This document shows, piece by piece, positions 18,352-29,590 of a DNA stretch of 64,000 nucleotides. A program made the position numbers and the translations under genes. The first letter of the stretch is position 1. Each line of letters opens with the position of its first letter. This stretch comes from Gemmatimonadaceae bacterium (GTDB taxonomy: Bacteria > Gemmatimonadota > Gemmatimonadetes > Gemmatimonadales > Gemmatimonadaceae): the NCBI GenBank assembly GCA_025450035.1, contig JANWIF010000095.1:1-64000 (forward strand), written 5' to 3'. Below the pieces are notes generated by a model. That model saw only the letters and a program-made list of their open reading frames with translations, had not been told where the DNA came from and did not search any database.

Positions 18352-19433
18352 GCAGTCGCGATCCGTTTGCGCCGGCGCAGCACGCGGCGTACTTCCGGCG
18401 CCGACGCGGCCACGGCGAGAATCACGACGCCTTGCAGTACATCGACCATCGTCTTCGGCACTAGCGCGTTGATCGCCAAGCCCCCTTGCGACAGTGTGGC
18501 GAAGAACAGCGAGGCGAGCCCGACGCCTAACGGCGTATTGCGCCCAACGAGGGCCACGGCAATGCCTAGAAATCCCGCTCCGGTGGCGAAGCCATCCTCG
18601 TAATAGTGCTTGTACCCCAGGACGAAGTTGATTCCGCCTAACCCGGCGAGGGCGGCCGAGATGGTCATGGCCCGTACCCAGACGGCGCCGACGTTCACGC
18701 CGCCGTACTCCGCGGCATCCGGCTGCAGCCCGACGGCGCGTAGGTCGTACCCCGCGCGGGTGCGAAAGAAATACCACCAGGCGGCGGCCGCCGCGATCAA
18801 CGCGATGAGCAGCGACAGGTTCGCTGCCGATCCATGGAACGCAGGAATCAGATCGCCGAATCGCGGCAACGCGCCGGCCCGGATCGCGCGGGTGTGGAGC
18901 GTTTCTGGAACGCGCAGCGCTCCTCCGTCCGCCGACGAGATCGCCCAATTGAGCAGCGCCAGGATGATGAAATTCAGCATGATCGTCGTGATCACTTCGT
19001 GCGCGCCGAATCGGGCCCGCAGCACGCCCGGCACCCATCCCGTGATGCCGCCGGCGATCACCGCGGCCGCGGTGCACACGAGGATGCCAAGCGGTGCCGG
19101 CGTCGATGCCGGCAACGCCAGACCCGCCAGCGCCGCAGCGAAGCCCCCCGCTGCCAGCTGCCCCTCACCCCCGATGTTGAATAGCCCGGCGCGCAATCCC
19201 ACGGACACGCACAGCCCGGTGCAGATCAGCGTCGTCGTCTTGTACAGCACCTGTCCGAACCCGTACGCGTTGCCCCACGTGCCGCGGAGCAGGAGTGCAT
19301 ACACCTCCACCGGCGATTGCCCAACGCTGAGGATCAACACGTCCCCCGCCACCAGCGCCACCAGAAGCGCGACCACAGGCGGTAACAGCGTGTCGGCGAC
19401 GCGCTCGCGTAGCGCATCCATCCCGCCCCTCAT
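18348..19433 (-). CDS. BMP-type ABC transporter permease
   Basis: VGLRAGLFNIGGEGQLAAGGFAAALAG; start at the ATGA overlap with the ATPase gene. Confidence 0.88.
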   Translation of the reverse strand: MRGGMDALRERVADTLLPPVVALLVALVAGDVLILSVGQSPVEVYALLLRGTWGNAYGFGQVLYKTTTLICTGLCVSVGLRAGLFNIGGEGQLAAGGFAAALAGLALPASTPAPLGILVCTAAAVIAGGITGWVPGVLRARFGAHEVITTIMLNFIILALLNWAISSADGGALRVPETLHTRAIRAGALPRFGDLIPAFHGSAANLSLLIALIAAAAAWWYFFRTRAGYDLRAVGLQPDAAEYGGVNVGAVWVRAMTISAALAGLGGINFVLGYKHYYEDGFATGAGFLGIAVALVGRNTPLGVGLASLFFATLSQGGLAINALVPKTMVDVLQGVVILAVAASAPEVRRVLRRRKRIATA

Positions 19434-21055
19434 GCCGCGCCCGCCGCCGGAGGAGCCGCGCCCGTCATCCACAGGCCCAACACGTCCATGGTGGCCGCGT
19501 CGCGCGACAGGAGCGCGACCAGCCGGCCGCCGGACATCACGCCGACGCGGTCGGCGAGTGCCAAAACTTCGCTCAGCTCCGCCGACACGAGGAGAATCGC
19601 TTTGCCCGCGTCACGAGATGCGCGCAGCTGCGCGTGAATGAATTCGATCGCGCCCACATCAACACCGCGCGTAGGCTGCGCGGCGAGCAAGACCGTGAAC
19701 TCGCCGCCCATTTCGCGCGCGACGACGATCTTCTGCTGGTTTCCCCCGGAGAGGGCACGCGCCGGAAGCGAGGGGTCAGTCGGACGGATGTCGAACTGCT
19801 CGATGCGCGCCCTAGCGTTCTGCGCAATGCGCGCCCGGTCGAGCCCCAGGTGCGAGACGAATGCATGCTGGCGTCCCAGGATCAGGTTGTCGGCAACAGA
19901 ATAGTCCAGCACCAACCCGCGCCGGTGCCGGTCCTCGGGCACGTGCGCCAGGCCTAGCGATGCACGGTCGCGCACCGGCAGCGTCGTGATGTCGCGCCCG
20001 CCGAGCAGGATCCTGCCGGCACGCGCCGCCCGGAGACCCGCGATCGCCTCCACGAGCTCCGTCTGTCCATTCCCTTCCACACCGGCGATGCCGACAATTT
20101 CACCCCCGGCCACGGTGAACGATACGCCGTGCACGCGTCGTTCGTGATGCGCGCCAGCGACTTCGAGGTCGACTACCGTTAGGCGCGGCGCTGCACTCCG
20201 AACCGAAGCTTCGGGACCATGGACTCGGCCGGCGCCGCTCGATGGATGCCCCACCGTGAGTAGAACGTCCCTCCCCACCATCGCTCGCGCGATGTCGGCT
20301 GGTGTCGCGGTCGGCGTGTCCATGCGCGCCACCGTCTGCCCGTGCCGCATGACCGTGATGCGATCCGAGATCTCGATCACTTCGTCGAGTTTGTGCGTGA
20401 TCAGGATGATCGTTCCGCCGCCATCGCGTAGTGCGCGCAGCACGCGCCACAATTCCTGCACCTCGGGCGGCGACAGGACTGCCGTGGGCTCATCGAGGAT
20501 GAGAATCTGCGCGCCGCGAAACAGTGCCTTGAGGATCTCGACCCGCTGCGCCTCACCCACGCTCAGATCGCCAACGCGGCGCCGCGCGTCTATCGAGAAT
20601 CCGTAGCGTGTCGCCACCTCGGTCACGTCACGCTGTGCGCGCGCCACGTCCATGGCCATCCCGCGGCGCGGTTCTCGACCTAACACGACATTATCGGCGA
20701 TGGTCAGCGTCGGCACGAGCATGAAATGCTGGTGCACCATCCCCACGCCCGCGCGAATCGCATCGCTGGTCGACCAGCCCGTGACCGTGGTGCCATCCAC
20801 GCGCACGGTTCCCGCATCCGGCGCGAGGAGCCCGCTCAGAATGTGCATGAGGGTCGACTTCCCCGCACCATTCTCGCCAACCAGCGCGTGAATTTCTCCC
20901 GCAGCGACCTCCAGCGATGCGCCACGATTGGCTTGCACCGCGCCAAACCGCTTCTCGATGCCGTACATCGACACGACTGCAGACGGACTCGGGGACTGGC
21001 CATGCGCGTCCGCCGAGTCCCCGGTTCCGACTCCCGACCCCCTCTCTGCGTTCAT
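19430..21055 (-). CDS. BMP-type ABC transporter ATP-binding protein (two NBDs)
   Basis: Walker A GENGAGKSTLMHILSGL, LSVGEAQRVEILKALF, second domain LSGGNQQKIVVAREM. Confidence 0.93.
   Translation of the reverse strand: MNAERGSGVGTGDSADAHGQSPSPSAVVSMYGIEKRFGAVQANRGASLEVAAGEIHALVGENGAGKSTLMHILSGLLAPDAGTVRVDGTTVTGWSTSDAIRAGVGMVHQHFMLVPTLTIADNVVLGREPRRGMAMDVARAQRDVTEVATRYGFSIDARRRVGDLSVGEAQRVEILKALFRGAQILILDEPTAVLSPPEVQELWRVLRALRDGGGTIILITHKLDEVIEISDRITVMRHGQTVARMDTPTATPADIARAMVGRDVLLTVGHPSSGAGRVHGPEASVRSAAPRLTVVDLEVAGAHHERRVHGVSFTVAGGEIVGIAGVEGNGQTELVEAIAGLRAARAGRILLGGRDITTLPVRDRASLGLAHVPEDRHRRGLVLDYSVADNLILGRQHAFVSHLGLDRARIAQNARARIEQFDIRPTDPSLPARALSGGNQQKIVVAREMGGEFTVLLAAQPTRGVDVGAIEFIHAQLRASRDAGKAILLVSAELSEVLALADRVGVMSGGRLVALLSRDAATMDVLGLWMTGAAPPAAGAA
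20985..21036. repeat. palindromic element B (GGGACT/AGTCCC type) at the 5' end of the ATPase gene
   Basis: cggactcggggactggc opposed to gccgagtccccggttccgactcccg. Confidence 0.5.
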
Positions 21056-22089
21056 CGACTCACCGGCACGATGATCTTGCCCGCCGTGATCTCGCTCGCG
21101 AGCGTGTTGAGGCGCGCGTGCACACTATCGGGAATCATGGCGCGGTTGTTCGCGTCGTAGACGTATCCGATGCCACCTTCGGCCAGGCCGTATTCGTACA
21201 CGCCGCCGCGAAACGTTCCGGTGCGCACGCGGTCGATCTGATCGAACACCACCTGGTCCACGCGCTTTATCATGGATGTGAGCACGTGGCCCGGCGCCTC
21301 GGCGAACTGATCGGCGTCCACGCCGATAGCCAGCTTCCCCGTTTGACGCGCGGCCTCGAACACGCCGAGTCCGGTCGAGCCCGACGCGTGGAAAATCACG
21401 TTCACACCGGATTGATACTGACTCAGCGCCAGCTCTTTGCCGCGTCCGGGATTCCGAAAGGCATCCGGCGTTACACCCGCGTATTGCGCGATCACGGTGC
21501 AATCGGGACAGACGTACTTCACGCCGGCGCGGTATCCCGCTTCGAACTTGTGGATGAGCGGAATGTCCATTCCACCCACGAAGCCTAACTTCTTCGAGTG
21601 CCCAACCATCGCCGCCAGCGCGCCAACGAGGAACGAGCCTTGCTCTTCCCGGAACTTGAGTGCCGCGAGATTCGGCGGGGGCTGTACGATGTTGCCCCTG
21701 TCGTCGGTCTGCAACGAATAGTCGACGCCGGCGAATCGAACGTGTGGATATTCCTTTGCCGTCTCGGTGAGATCGTCTGTGAAAATGAACCCGACGCCAA
21801 TCACGAGATCCATCTTTTCGGCGGCGAGGAGGCGAAGGCCTGCCTCACGGTCCGAGCCTTCACCCGGCTCGATGAAGTGCACGTGCACACCGAACGCCTT
21901 CGCCGCGCGCTCGGCGCCGCGATAGGCGCCGTCGTTGAACGATTTATCGCCGCGGCCGCCGACGTCGAATACGACGCCGACGTTCAGGCCGGTCCCGAGC
22001 GCTGTCGCGCCGGCGCCCGCGGGGTGCACGAACAAGAGTCCGAGATGCGCGACGAGGAGGAGCACGATGACAACGAAGAGCTTGCGCAT
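21052..22089 (-). CDS. BMP family ABC transporter substrate-binding protein
   Basis: LNVGVVFDVGGRGDKSFNDGAYRGAERAAKAFG, ATG at 22089 with a signal peptide. Confidence 0.9.
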   Translation of the reverse strand: MRKLFVVIVLLLVAHLGLLFVHPAGAGATALGTGLNVGVVFDVGGRGDKSFNDGAYRGAERAAKAFGVHVHFIEPGEGSDREAGLRLLAAEKMDLVIGVGFIFTDDLTETAKEYPHVRFAGVDYSLQTDDRGNIVQPPPNLAALKFREEQGSFLVGALAAMVGHSKKLGFVGGMDIPLIHKFEAGYRAGVKYVCPDCTVIAQYAGVTPDAFRNPGRGKELALSQYQSGVNVIFHASGSTGLGVFEAARQTGKLAIGVDADQFAEAPGHVLTSMIKRVDQVVFDQIDRVRTGTFRGGVYEYGLAEGGIGYVYDANNRAMIPDSVHARLNTLASEITAGKIIVPVSR

Positions 22090-22155
22090 TCGGGCGAAAC
22101 TTGCGGCTCGTGGCACTGGGCGGCAAGATGAAGAACCGTTGCTCGAGGCAACCTG

Positions 22156-23499
22156 ATGGGTGATCTGCTCGCCGCCCGCTCGCAGATGGCGGTGTCGCTC
22201 GGCTTTCACATTCTGTTCGCCGTCGTCGGCATTGCCATGCCGGTCTTGATGGTCATTGCCGAGGCGCGGTGGCGACGCACCGGGGACTCGATGTACCTCG
22301 AACTCGCCAAGCGCTGGGCGAAGGGCACGGCCATCCTGTTCGCCGTCGGCGCCGTATCCGGCACGGTCTTGAGTTTCGAGCTCGGCTTGCTGTGGCCCGG
22401 CTTCATGCGCTTCGCCGGCGCGATCATTGGCATGCCGTTTTCGCTCGAGGGGTTCGCCTTCTTCACCGAGGCGATCTTTCTAGGTGTGTATCTGTATGGA
22501 TGGTCGCGCATTTCGGGGCGTGCGCACCTCGTGGCCGGTGTGTTCGTCGCCGTGAGCGGAGCCGCGTCGGCGCTCTTCGTCGTCATCGCCAACGCCTGGA
22601 TGAACTCGCCCGCTGGGTTTCACATGGCGAACGGCGTGCCGGTGAACATCGACCCCATCGCGGCGATGCTCACGCCGGCTGCATTTCCTCAGGTGCTGCA
22701 CATGCTGTTGGCGTCGTATGCAGCGACGGGTTTTGCGGTCGCCGGAATTCACGCCATTATGCTCTTACGCGAGCCGCAGAACGTGTTTCATCAACGCGCC
22801 CTGGCGATCGCGTTGATCGTCGGTGTGCCGGCGGCGATCCTCCAGCCGATCTCCGGCGACGTCAGCGGCCGATACGTGGCGCGTTGGCAGCCCACCAAGC
22901 TCGCGGCAATGGAAGGACAGTTCCGCACCGAGGCCGGCGCGCCGCTTCGTATAGGCGGCATTCCCGATGTCGATGCCCAACGCACGCGATACGCGATCGA
23001 AATTCCGTACGGCCTGTCGTTGATGGCGTTTCACGACCCCCACGCTGTAGTGCGAGGACTCGAGGCGTTCCCGCGCGACCAATGGCCGCCGGTGCCCATT
23101 GTGCACGTCGCATTTCAAGTCATGACCGGATTGGGGACGCTGCTGGCGCTCGTGGCGGTGTGGGTGGCGATCACTGCATGGCGGCGACGCGATGTCGCGT
23201 CTCACCGTAGCCTCCTGCGCGCGATTGCCGTGGCGTCACCGGTGGGATTCATCTGCATCGAAGCAGGGTGGGTGGTGACGGAAGTCGGGCGGCAGCCGTG
23301 GGTGATTTACGGGGTGATGCGCACTGCGGACGCCGTCACGCCGATGCCCGGCCTCATCGTGCCGTTTCTCGTCATCAGCGCTCTTTATTGTTTTTTAGGC
23401 GTGATCGTCGTGTGGCTTCTTTATGATCTGGTCATGCGCAGCCCGACGATGCGCGGAGGAGAGGGCCCGCCGCCCACTTCTATCACGAGCGCCGGCTGA
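22156..23499 (+). CDS. cydA: cytochrome bd ubiquinol oxidase subunit I
   Basis: RSQMAVSLGFHILFAVVGIAMP, GLLWPGFMRFAG, EGFAFFTEAIFLGVYLYGW. Confidence 0.93.
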   Translation: MGDLLAARSQMAVSLGFHILFAVVGIAMPVLMVIAEARWRRTGDSMYLELAKRWAKGTAILFAVGAVSGTVLSFELGLLWPGFMRFAGAIIGMPFSLEGFAFFTEAIFLGVYLYGWSRISGRAHLVAGVFVAVSGAASALFVVIANAWMNSPAGFHMANGVPVNIDPIAAMLTPAAFPQVLHMLLASYAATGFAVAGIHAIMLLREPQNVFHQRALAIALIVGVPAAILQPISGDVSGRYVARWQPTKLAAMEGQFRTEAGAPLRIGGIPDVDAQRTRYAIEIPYGLSLMAFHDPHAVVRGLEAFPRDQWPPVPIVHVAFQVMTGLGTLLALVAVWVAITAWRRRDVASHRSLLRAIAVASPVGFICIEAGWVVTEVGRQPWVIYGVMRTADAVTPMPGLIVPFLVISALYCFLGVIVVWLLYDLVMRSPTMRGGEGPPPTSITSAG

Positions 23500-24593
23500 T
23501 GCCGGCGTCGCCCGCGCTCTCGCTCTCGGTCGCGCTCATTGCGCTTGTTGCGCTCGATGCCTACGTGCTGCTCGCCGGCGCGGATTTTGGCGGTGGCGTG
23601 TGGGATCTGTTCGCCACCGGCCCCCGGCGCGATGCGCAGCGCGCGCTCGTCTCCGAAGCCATCGGGCCAATCTGGGAAGCGAACCATGTGTGGCTCATCC
23701 TTGTGGTAGTGCTGCTCTTCACGTGCTTCCCGCCGGCGTTCTCGGGGCTGGCCATCGCGCTGCACATCCCGCTCACATTGATGCTCATCGGGATCGTGCT
23801 CCGCGGCTCGGCGTTCGCGTTTCGCAACTACGGCACCGCCGCCGACGCGCCGCAGCGGCGGTGGGGTCGCGTGTTTGCCATCGCGAGTGTGCTGACGCCA
23901 TTCGTCCTCGGGATGTGCATCGGCGCGATTGCGTCGGGGCGAGTCGGCCTCGCACTGCAGCGCGTGGGGCAGGGGGCGGGGGGGCGCGGTGCGGTGAACG
24001 CACGGGAATCGTTCTGGGCGCTGTTCGTTGCGCCATGGCTCACGCCGTTCACGATCCTCGTTGGTCTCATGACTATCGCGTTGTTTGCCTTTCTCGCAGC
24101 GGTCTATCTCACCGTAGAAGCGCGCGACAGCGAGCTGCGCGAGGACTTTCGCATGCGGGCGCTCGCTGCCGCACTAGCGGTGTTCGTGACCGCGTTCGGA
24201 GCCCTGTTACTCTCGCCTTCGCTTGCTCCGCGAATGAGTGAGGGGCTGATCGCGTCGCGTTGGGCGCTTCCACTGCATCTGCTCACCGGCGTCGCTGCCA
24301 TCGGTGCCATTGGCGCGCTGTGGACCAGGCGTTGGCACCTCGCTCGTATTTCCGCGGCAGCACAAGTCTCGTTCATCTTGTTCGGTTGGGCGGCCGCGCA
24401 GGCGCCGTACATCGTTCCGCCCAACCTTACGTTGCAGAACACCGCGGCGCCACGGCGCACCCTCGTACTCTTTCTTGTCGTGCTGCTGGCGGGGGCGATC
24501 GTTCTGCTGCCGTCGCTCGCCTACCTGTTCCGCGTCTTCAAGAGCAGCGAAGCCCTGCGTGCCGGACCTGGTGACGGACTCGGGCCCCATTAG
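23499..24593 (+). CDS. cydB: cytochrome bd ubiquinol oxidase subunit II
   Basis: LDAYVLLAGADFGGGVWDLFATGPRR, AIGPIWEANHVWLILVVVLLFTCFPPAF. Confidence 0.93.
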   Translation: MPASPALSLSVALIALVALDAYVLLAGADFGGGVWDLFATGPRRDAQRALVSEAIGPIWEANHVWLILVVVLLFTCFPPAFSGLAIALHIPLTLMLIGIVLRGSAFAFRNYGTAADAPQRRWGRVFAIASVLTPFVLGMCIGAIASGRVGLALQRVGQGAGGRGAVNARESFWALFVAPWLTPFTILVGLMTIALFAFLAAVYLTVEARDSELREDFRMRALAAALAVFVTAFGALLLSPSLAPRMSEGLIASRWALPLHLLTGVAAIGAIGALWTRRWHLARISAAAQVSFILFGWAAAQAPYIVPPNLTLQNTAAPRRTLVLFLVVLLAGAIVLLPSLAYLFRVFKSSEALRAGPGDGLGPH

Positions 24594-24610
24594 CGCACCG
24601 TGTCACGGGT

Positions 24611-24697
24611 TCCGCTTCAACATGCCGTGGTCCCTCGCCGCGCCGATTGGCACCGGCCCGACAGCACCGCCGGAGCGGATGCCGACTCGCACACGGC
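24611..24697 (+). repeat. dispersed intergenic repeat, copy 1
   Basis: tccgcttcaacatgccgtggtccctcgccg matches 59319-59349 region at 26/30, with further patchy similarity downstream. Confidence 0.55.
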
Positions 24698-24830
24698 AAC
24701 GAATACCGAACAAACTCCGGTATGCCGTAGGACGCGCGATTAACATCGTCAAGCGTGCCTCGTCAATCTCAGATGGAGCGGCTCAGCATCTCGCGAGCCG
24801 CCGTTCCCGTCGCACAATGCTGACTTTTTA

Positions 24831-25184
24831 GTGATGCGCCCGGGGCGCATAAGGATGGCTGAGATGCTCGAGCGAATGATGCACGGCATAGGGACGGTTG
24901 CCGTCACCGCCGCACTGTTGATGGGACTGGGATGCGCGTCTGCACCACGGGGCGAGCGCGTCTATGTGCGCGACCGTCCGCCCGTCGAACGGGTGGAAGT
25001 GATCGGCGTCGCTCCGGGGGCTGGCTACGCCTGGGTAGCAGGGCGCTGGCGCTGGGACCAGCGCCAATACGTCTGGGTGCCGGGACGCTGGGTTGCCCCA
25101 GAACGTGGTTACCGCGCGTGGCAGCCCGGCCACTGGGTGCAGGATCGTGCCGGCTGGTATTGGGTCGAAGGTCGCTGGCGCTAA
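24831..25184 (+). CDS. YXWGXW-type repeat lipoprotein
   Basis: LGCAS lipobox and W-rich repeats GYAWVAGRWRWDQRQYVWVPGRWVAPERGYRAWQPGHWVQDRAGWYWVEGRWR. Confidence 0.7.
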   Translation: MMRPGRIRMAEMLERMMHGIGTVAVTAALLMGLGCASAPRGERVYVRDRPPVERVEVIGVAPGAGYAWVAGRWRWDQRQYVWVPGRWVAPERGYRAWQPGHWVQDRAGWYWVEGRWR

Positions 25185-25216
25185 GCAGTACTTTACACGG
25201 CGAGCGTGACACGCAA

Positions 25217-25248
25217 CGCCCGCGCCGCCCTTCGAGGTGGCGCGGGCG
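25217..25248 (+). terminator. intrinsic hairpin after the YXWGXW gene
   Basis: Perfect 10-bp stem CGCCCGCGCC ... GGCGCGGGCG; no clear U-tract. Confidence 0.5.
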
Positions 25249-25307
25249 AGCCGCATCAAGGCTCGACTTGCGAGCGCCCAATTATGATGTGGGCATTTGC
25301 CTTACTT

Positions 25308-25347
25308 GGGCGTCAGGGATTCGCCCCCCAAGGATTCCCTGACGCCC
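25308..25347. repeat. strong inverted repeat / hairpin
   Basis: GGGCGTCAGGGATTC opposed to GGATTCCCTGACGCCC (14/15 match), 9-nt loop. Confidence 0.65.
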
Positions 25348-25400
25348 TACAGCATCCCGGCTCGAATGCGCCTACCTTCTGACTGGTCAAGTCTCGGGTT

Positions 25401-26510
25401 GTGAGACCGCAAGCGGAGCCTGCCATGACGGTGATGCGCCATCTCGAGCTGCAATCTCCGAGCGGCGCCGAGTCGGCCGCGGGGGCGCCACGCGCCATTC
25501 CGCGCTGGCTGCGTGCGGTGTTCGCGGTGCCGCTCATGGTGAAGATTCTTGGCGCAGGCGCGATCATCGTTATCATCGCGCTTTCCATAGCGCTCACGAT
25601 GCCGGGATTGCGCCACTCTGGGAAAGTGCTGGTAGTCATCCTGGCACTCGCGCTCGGAGCCACATTAGTCGTGAATCTGTTTCTCGTTGCTATCGCGCTG
25701 CGGCCAATGCGCGACCTCGAGGTCACAGCCGATCGTGTCTGGCACGGCGACCTGGCTGCCCGTGTCCCGTCATCGCTGCTCGCCGACCGGGACATGGCCC
25801 GGGTGGGTAGTACGATCAACTTGCTGCTCGACGGGTTGGTGTCGGATCGCGCACGCATGCGACGGCTCGCGTCCCAGGTGATTAACGTCCAGGATCAGGA
25901 GCGGGCGCGCATCGCGCGCGAGTTGCATGACTCGGCGGCGCAGTCATTGACTGCGTTAGTCTTGCAGCTCTCGGCGGCGGTGCGCGACTGCACGGACGAG
26001 GTATTGGCCGCGCGCCTCGAAGACATGCGCCGGTTGACGGTGAGTGTGCTGGAAGAGGTGCGTACGCTGTCGCATTCGCTGCATCCGCAGGTGCTCGACG
26101 ATCTTGGACTTCCTGCGGCGCTCGAGTGGCTGGCGCGACATGCGAGCCAGAGCGCGGGGATTCCCGTGACGGTCGACGCCCCGCGCGATGTGCAATCAAT
26201 TCCGCCGATTGCCGCCGCGGCGCTGTACCGTATAGCGCAGGAGGCACTGGGCAACGCGATGCGTCACGCTGCGGCGAAGTCGGTGATGGTCCGCCTGCGA
26301 CGCGACCACAACGTCGCAACGCTCGAGGTTCGCGACGATGGCCGCGGCTTCGACGTGCGTGATGCGGAAGAACGCCGGCCAGGAATGGGCTTGTTTTCGA
26401 TGCAGGAGCGCATGGCGCTGGTCGATGGCCACTGGCAGGTCATCAGCGCGCCCGGCGCCGGCACCCATGTGATCGCAACTGTTCCACTTGTCCCGCAGGA
26501 GACCCTATGA
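25401..26510 (+). CDS. sensor histidine kinase (HisKA_3, NarX/DegS-like)
   Basis: HAMP-like region, QDQERARIARELHDSAAQSLTALVLQL, ATPase motifs NAMRHA, DDGRGFD, GMGLFSMQERM. Confidence 0.92.
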   Translation: MRPQAEPAMTVMRHLELQSPSGAESAAGAPRAIPRWLRAVFAVPLMVKILGAGAIIVIIALSIALTMPGLRHSGKVLVVILALALGATLVVNLFLVAIALRPMRDLEVTADRVWHGDLAARVPSSLLADRDMARVGSTINLLLDGLVSDRARMRRLASQVINVQDQERARIARELHDSAAQSLTALVLQLSAAVRDCTDEVLAARLEDMRRLTVSVLEEVRTLSHSLHPQVLDDLGLPAALEWLARHASQSAGIPVTVDAPRDVQSIPPIAAAALYRIAQEALGNAMRHAAAKSVMVRLRRDHNVATLEVRDDGRGFDVRDAEERRPGMGLFSMQERMALVDGHWQVISAPGAGTHVIATVPLVPQETL

Positions 26511-27184
26511 CGTCCGATCTGATTCGCGTGGTGCTGGCCGATGACCATGCCGTGGTGCGTGCCGGCCTTAAAGCCGTCCTCGGAGCCGCCCGCGACATCG
26601 ATGTCGTGGGTGAGGCAGCCAACGGCAAGGAGGCTATCGCGCTGGTGGAACGTCTCCACCCCGACGTCGTGGTGATGGATCTGACCATGGGCGAGATGGA
26701 TGGCATGGCTGCCACCAAGGCCCTCGCGGTCACGGAAAATGCCCCGCGCGTGCTGGTGCTGACGATGCACGCCGAGGAAGAATATCTCGTGCCCCTGCTC
26801 GAAGCCGGCGCGTCGGGCTATCTCGTGAAGAGCGTCGCCGACCGCGAGCTCGTGGACGCAGTGCGCACCGTGGCCCATGGCGAGTTGTACGTGCGCCCTG
26901 CCGCGGCGCGGGTGCTTGCGCGGGGTCTCCGAAAGAAGGACGAATATGCAGACGATCGTGCGCGTTTCGAGAAGCTGACCGATCGCGAGCGGGACGTGCT
27001 GCGTCTCATCGCGGCCGGGTACACGGCCCCGGAGATCGGCGAAAAGTTGTTCATTAGTCCGAAGACCGTGGATACCTACAAGCAGCGCATCAACGAGAAG
27101 CTCGGTCTGCAGCACCGCGCGGACTATGTGCGGCTCGCGCTCAAGCTCGGGCTGTTGACCGTCGACGAGGAAGTTCCGCGTTAG
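26507..27184 (+). CDS. NarL/LuxR-family response regulator
   Basis: Receiver DDHAVVRAGLKAVL...DVVVMDLTM; HTH LTDREREVLRLIAAGYT-like, EKLFISPKTVDTYKQRINEKL. Confidence 0.94.
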   Translation: MTSDLIRVVLADDHAVVRAGLKAVLGAARDIDVVGEAANGKEAIALVERLHPDVVVMDLTMGEMDGMAATKALAVTENAPRVLVLTMHAEEEYLVPLLEAGASGYLVKSVADRELVDAVRTVAHGELYVRPAAARVLARGLRKKDEYADDRARFEKLTDRERDVLRLIAAGYTAPEIGEKLFISPKTVDTYKQRINEKLGLQHRADYVRLALKLGLLTVDEEVPR

Positions 27185-27197
27185 GCGTTGGCATCCC

Positions 27198-27356
27198 ATG
27201 CCCATGCCTAACGTGCCGCGGCCCGGGGCGGCTGGGCGTCCGGCGCCCGAAACCCCACCCTGTGACATCTGCGGGTCCGCGGATACCGCATGGACGCAGT
27301 GCAAGCTCGTATGCCGGAGCTGTCACACCATCCTCATGACCTGCGGCGACCTGTAG
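27198..27356 (+). CDS. small zinc-ribbon-like protein (52 aa)
   Basis: Not in the ORF track (<60 aa): MPMPNVPRPGAAGRPAPETPPCDICGSADTAWTQCKLVCRSCHTILMTCGDL*, starting 14 bp after the regulator stop; CxxC pairs. Confidence 0.7.
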   Translation: MPMPNVPRPGAAGRPAPETPPCDICGSADTAWTQCKLVCRSCHTILMTCGDL

Positions 27357-27368
27357 GCCGCGGCCCGC

Positions 27369-29420
<2,052 letters not shown>

Positions 29421-29590
29421 CGAGGCCTACGGGTGAATGATGGACAGGGATGCACTGGCCCATCGCGAGTCGATCGCGGCCGAGGTCCGTGCCGACTCGC
29501 AATCCCTGTCATCCCGCTTGGCGGGCCGTATAATCCCCTCATGACTCGCAATGTACTCGCCGTTACCCGCCTCGATCGCGGCGTCCTCCC

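Noticed and set aside
22087-22156. Overlap between ORF 21052-22209 (-) and cydA (+)
   Set aside because: The extended ORF start is artefactual; the signal-peptide start at 22089 removes the overlap and leaves a 66-bp divergent promoter region.
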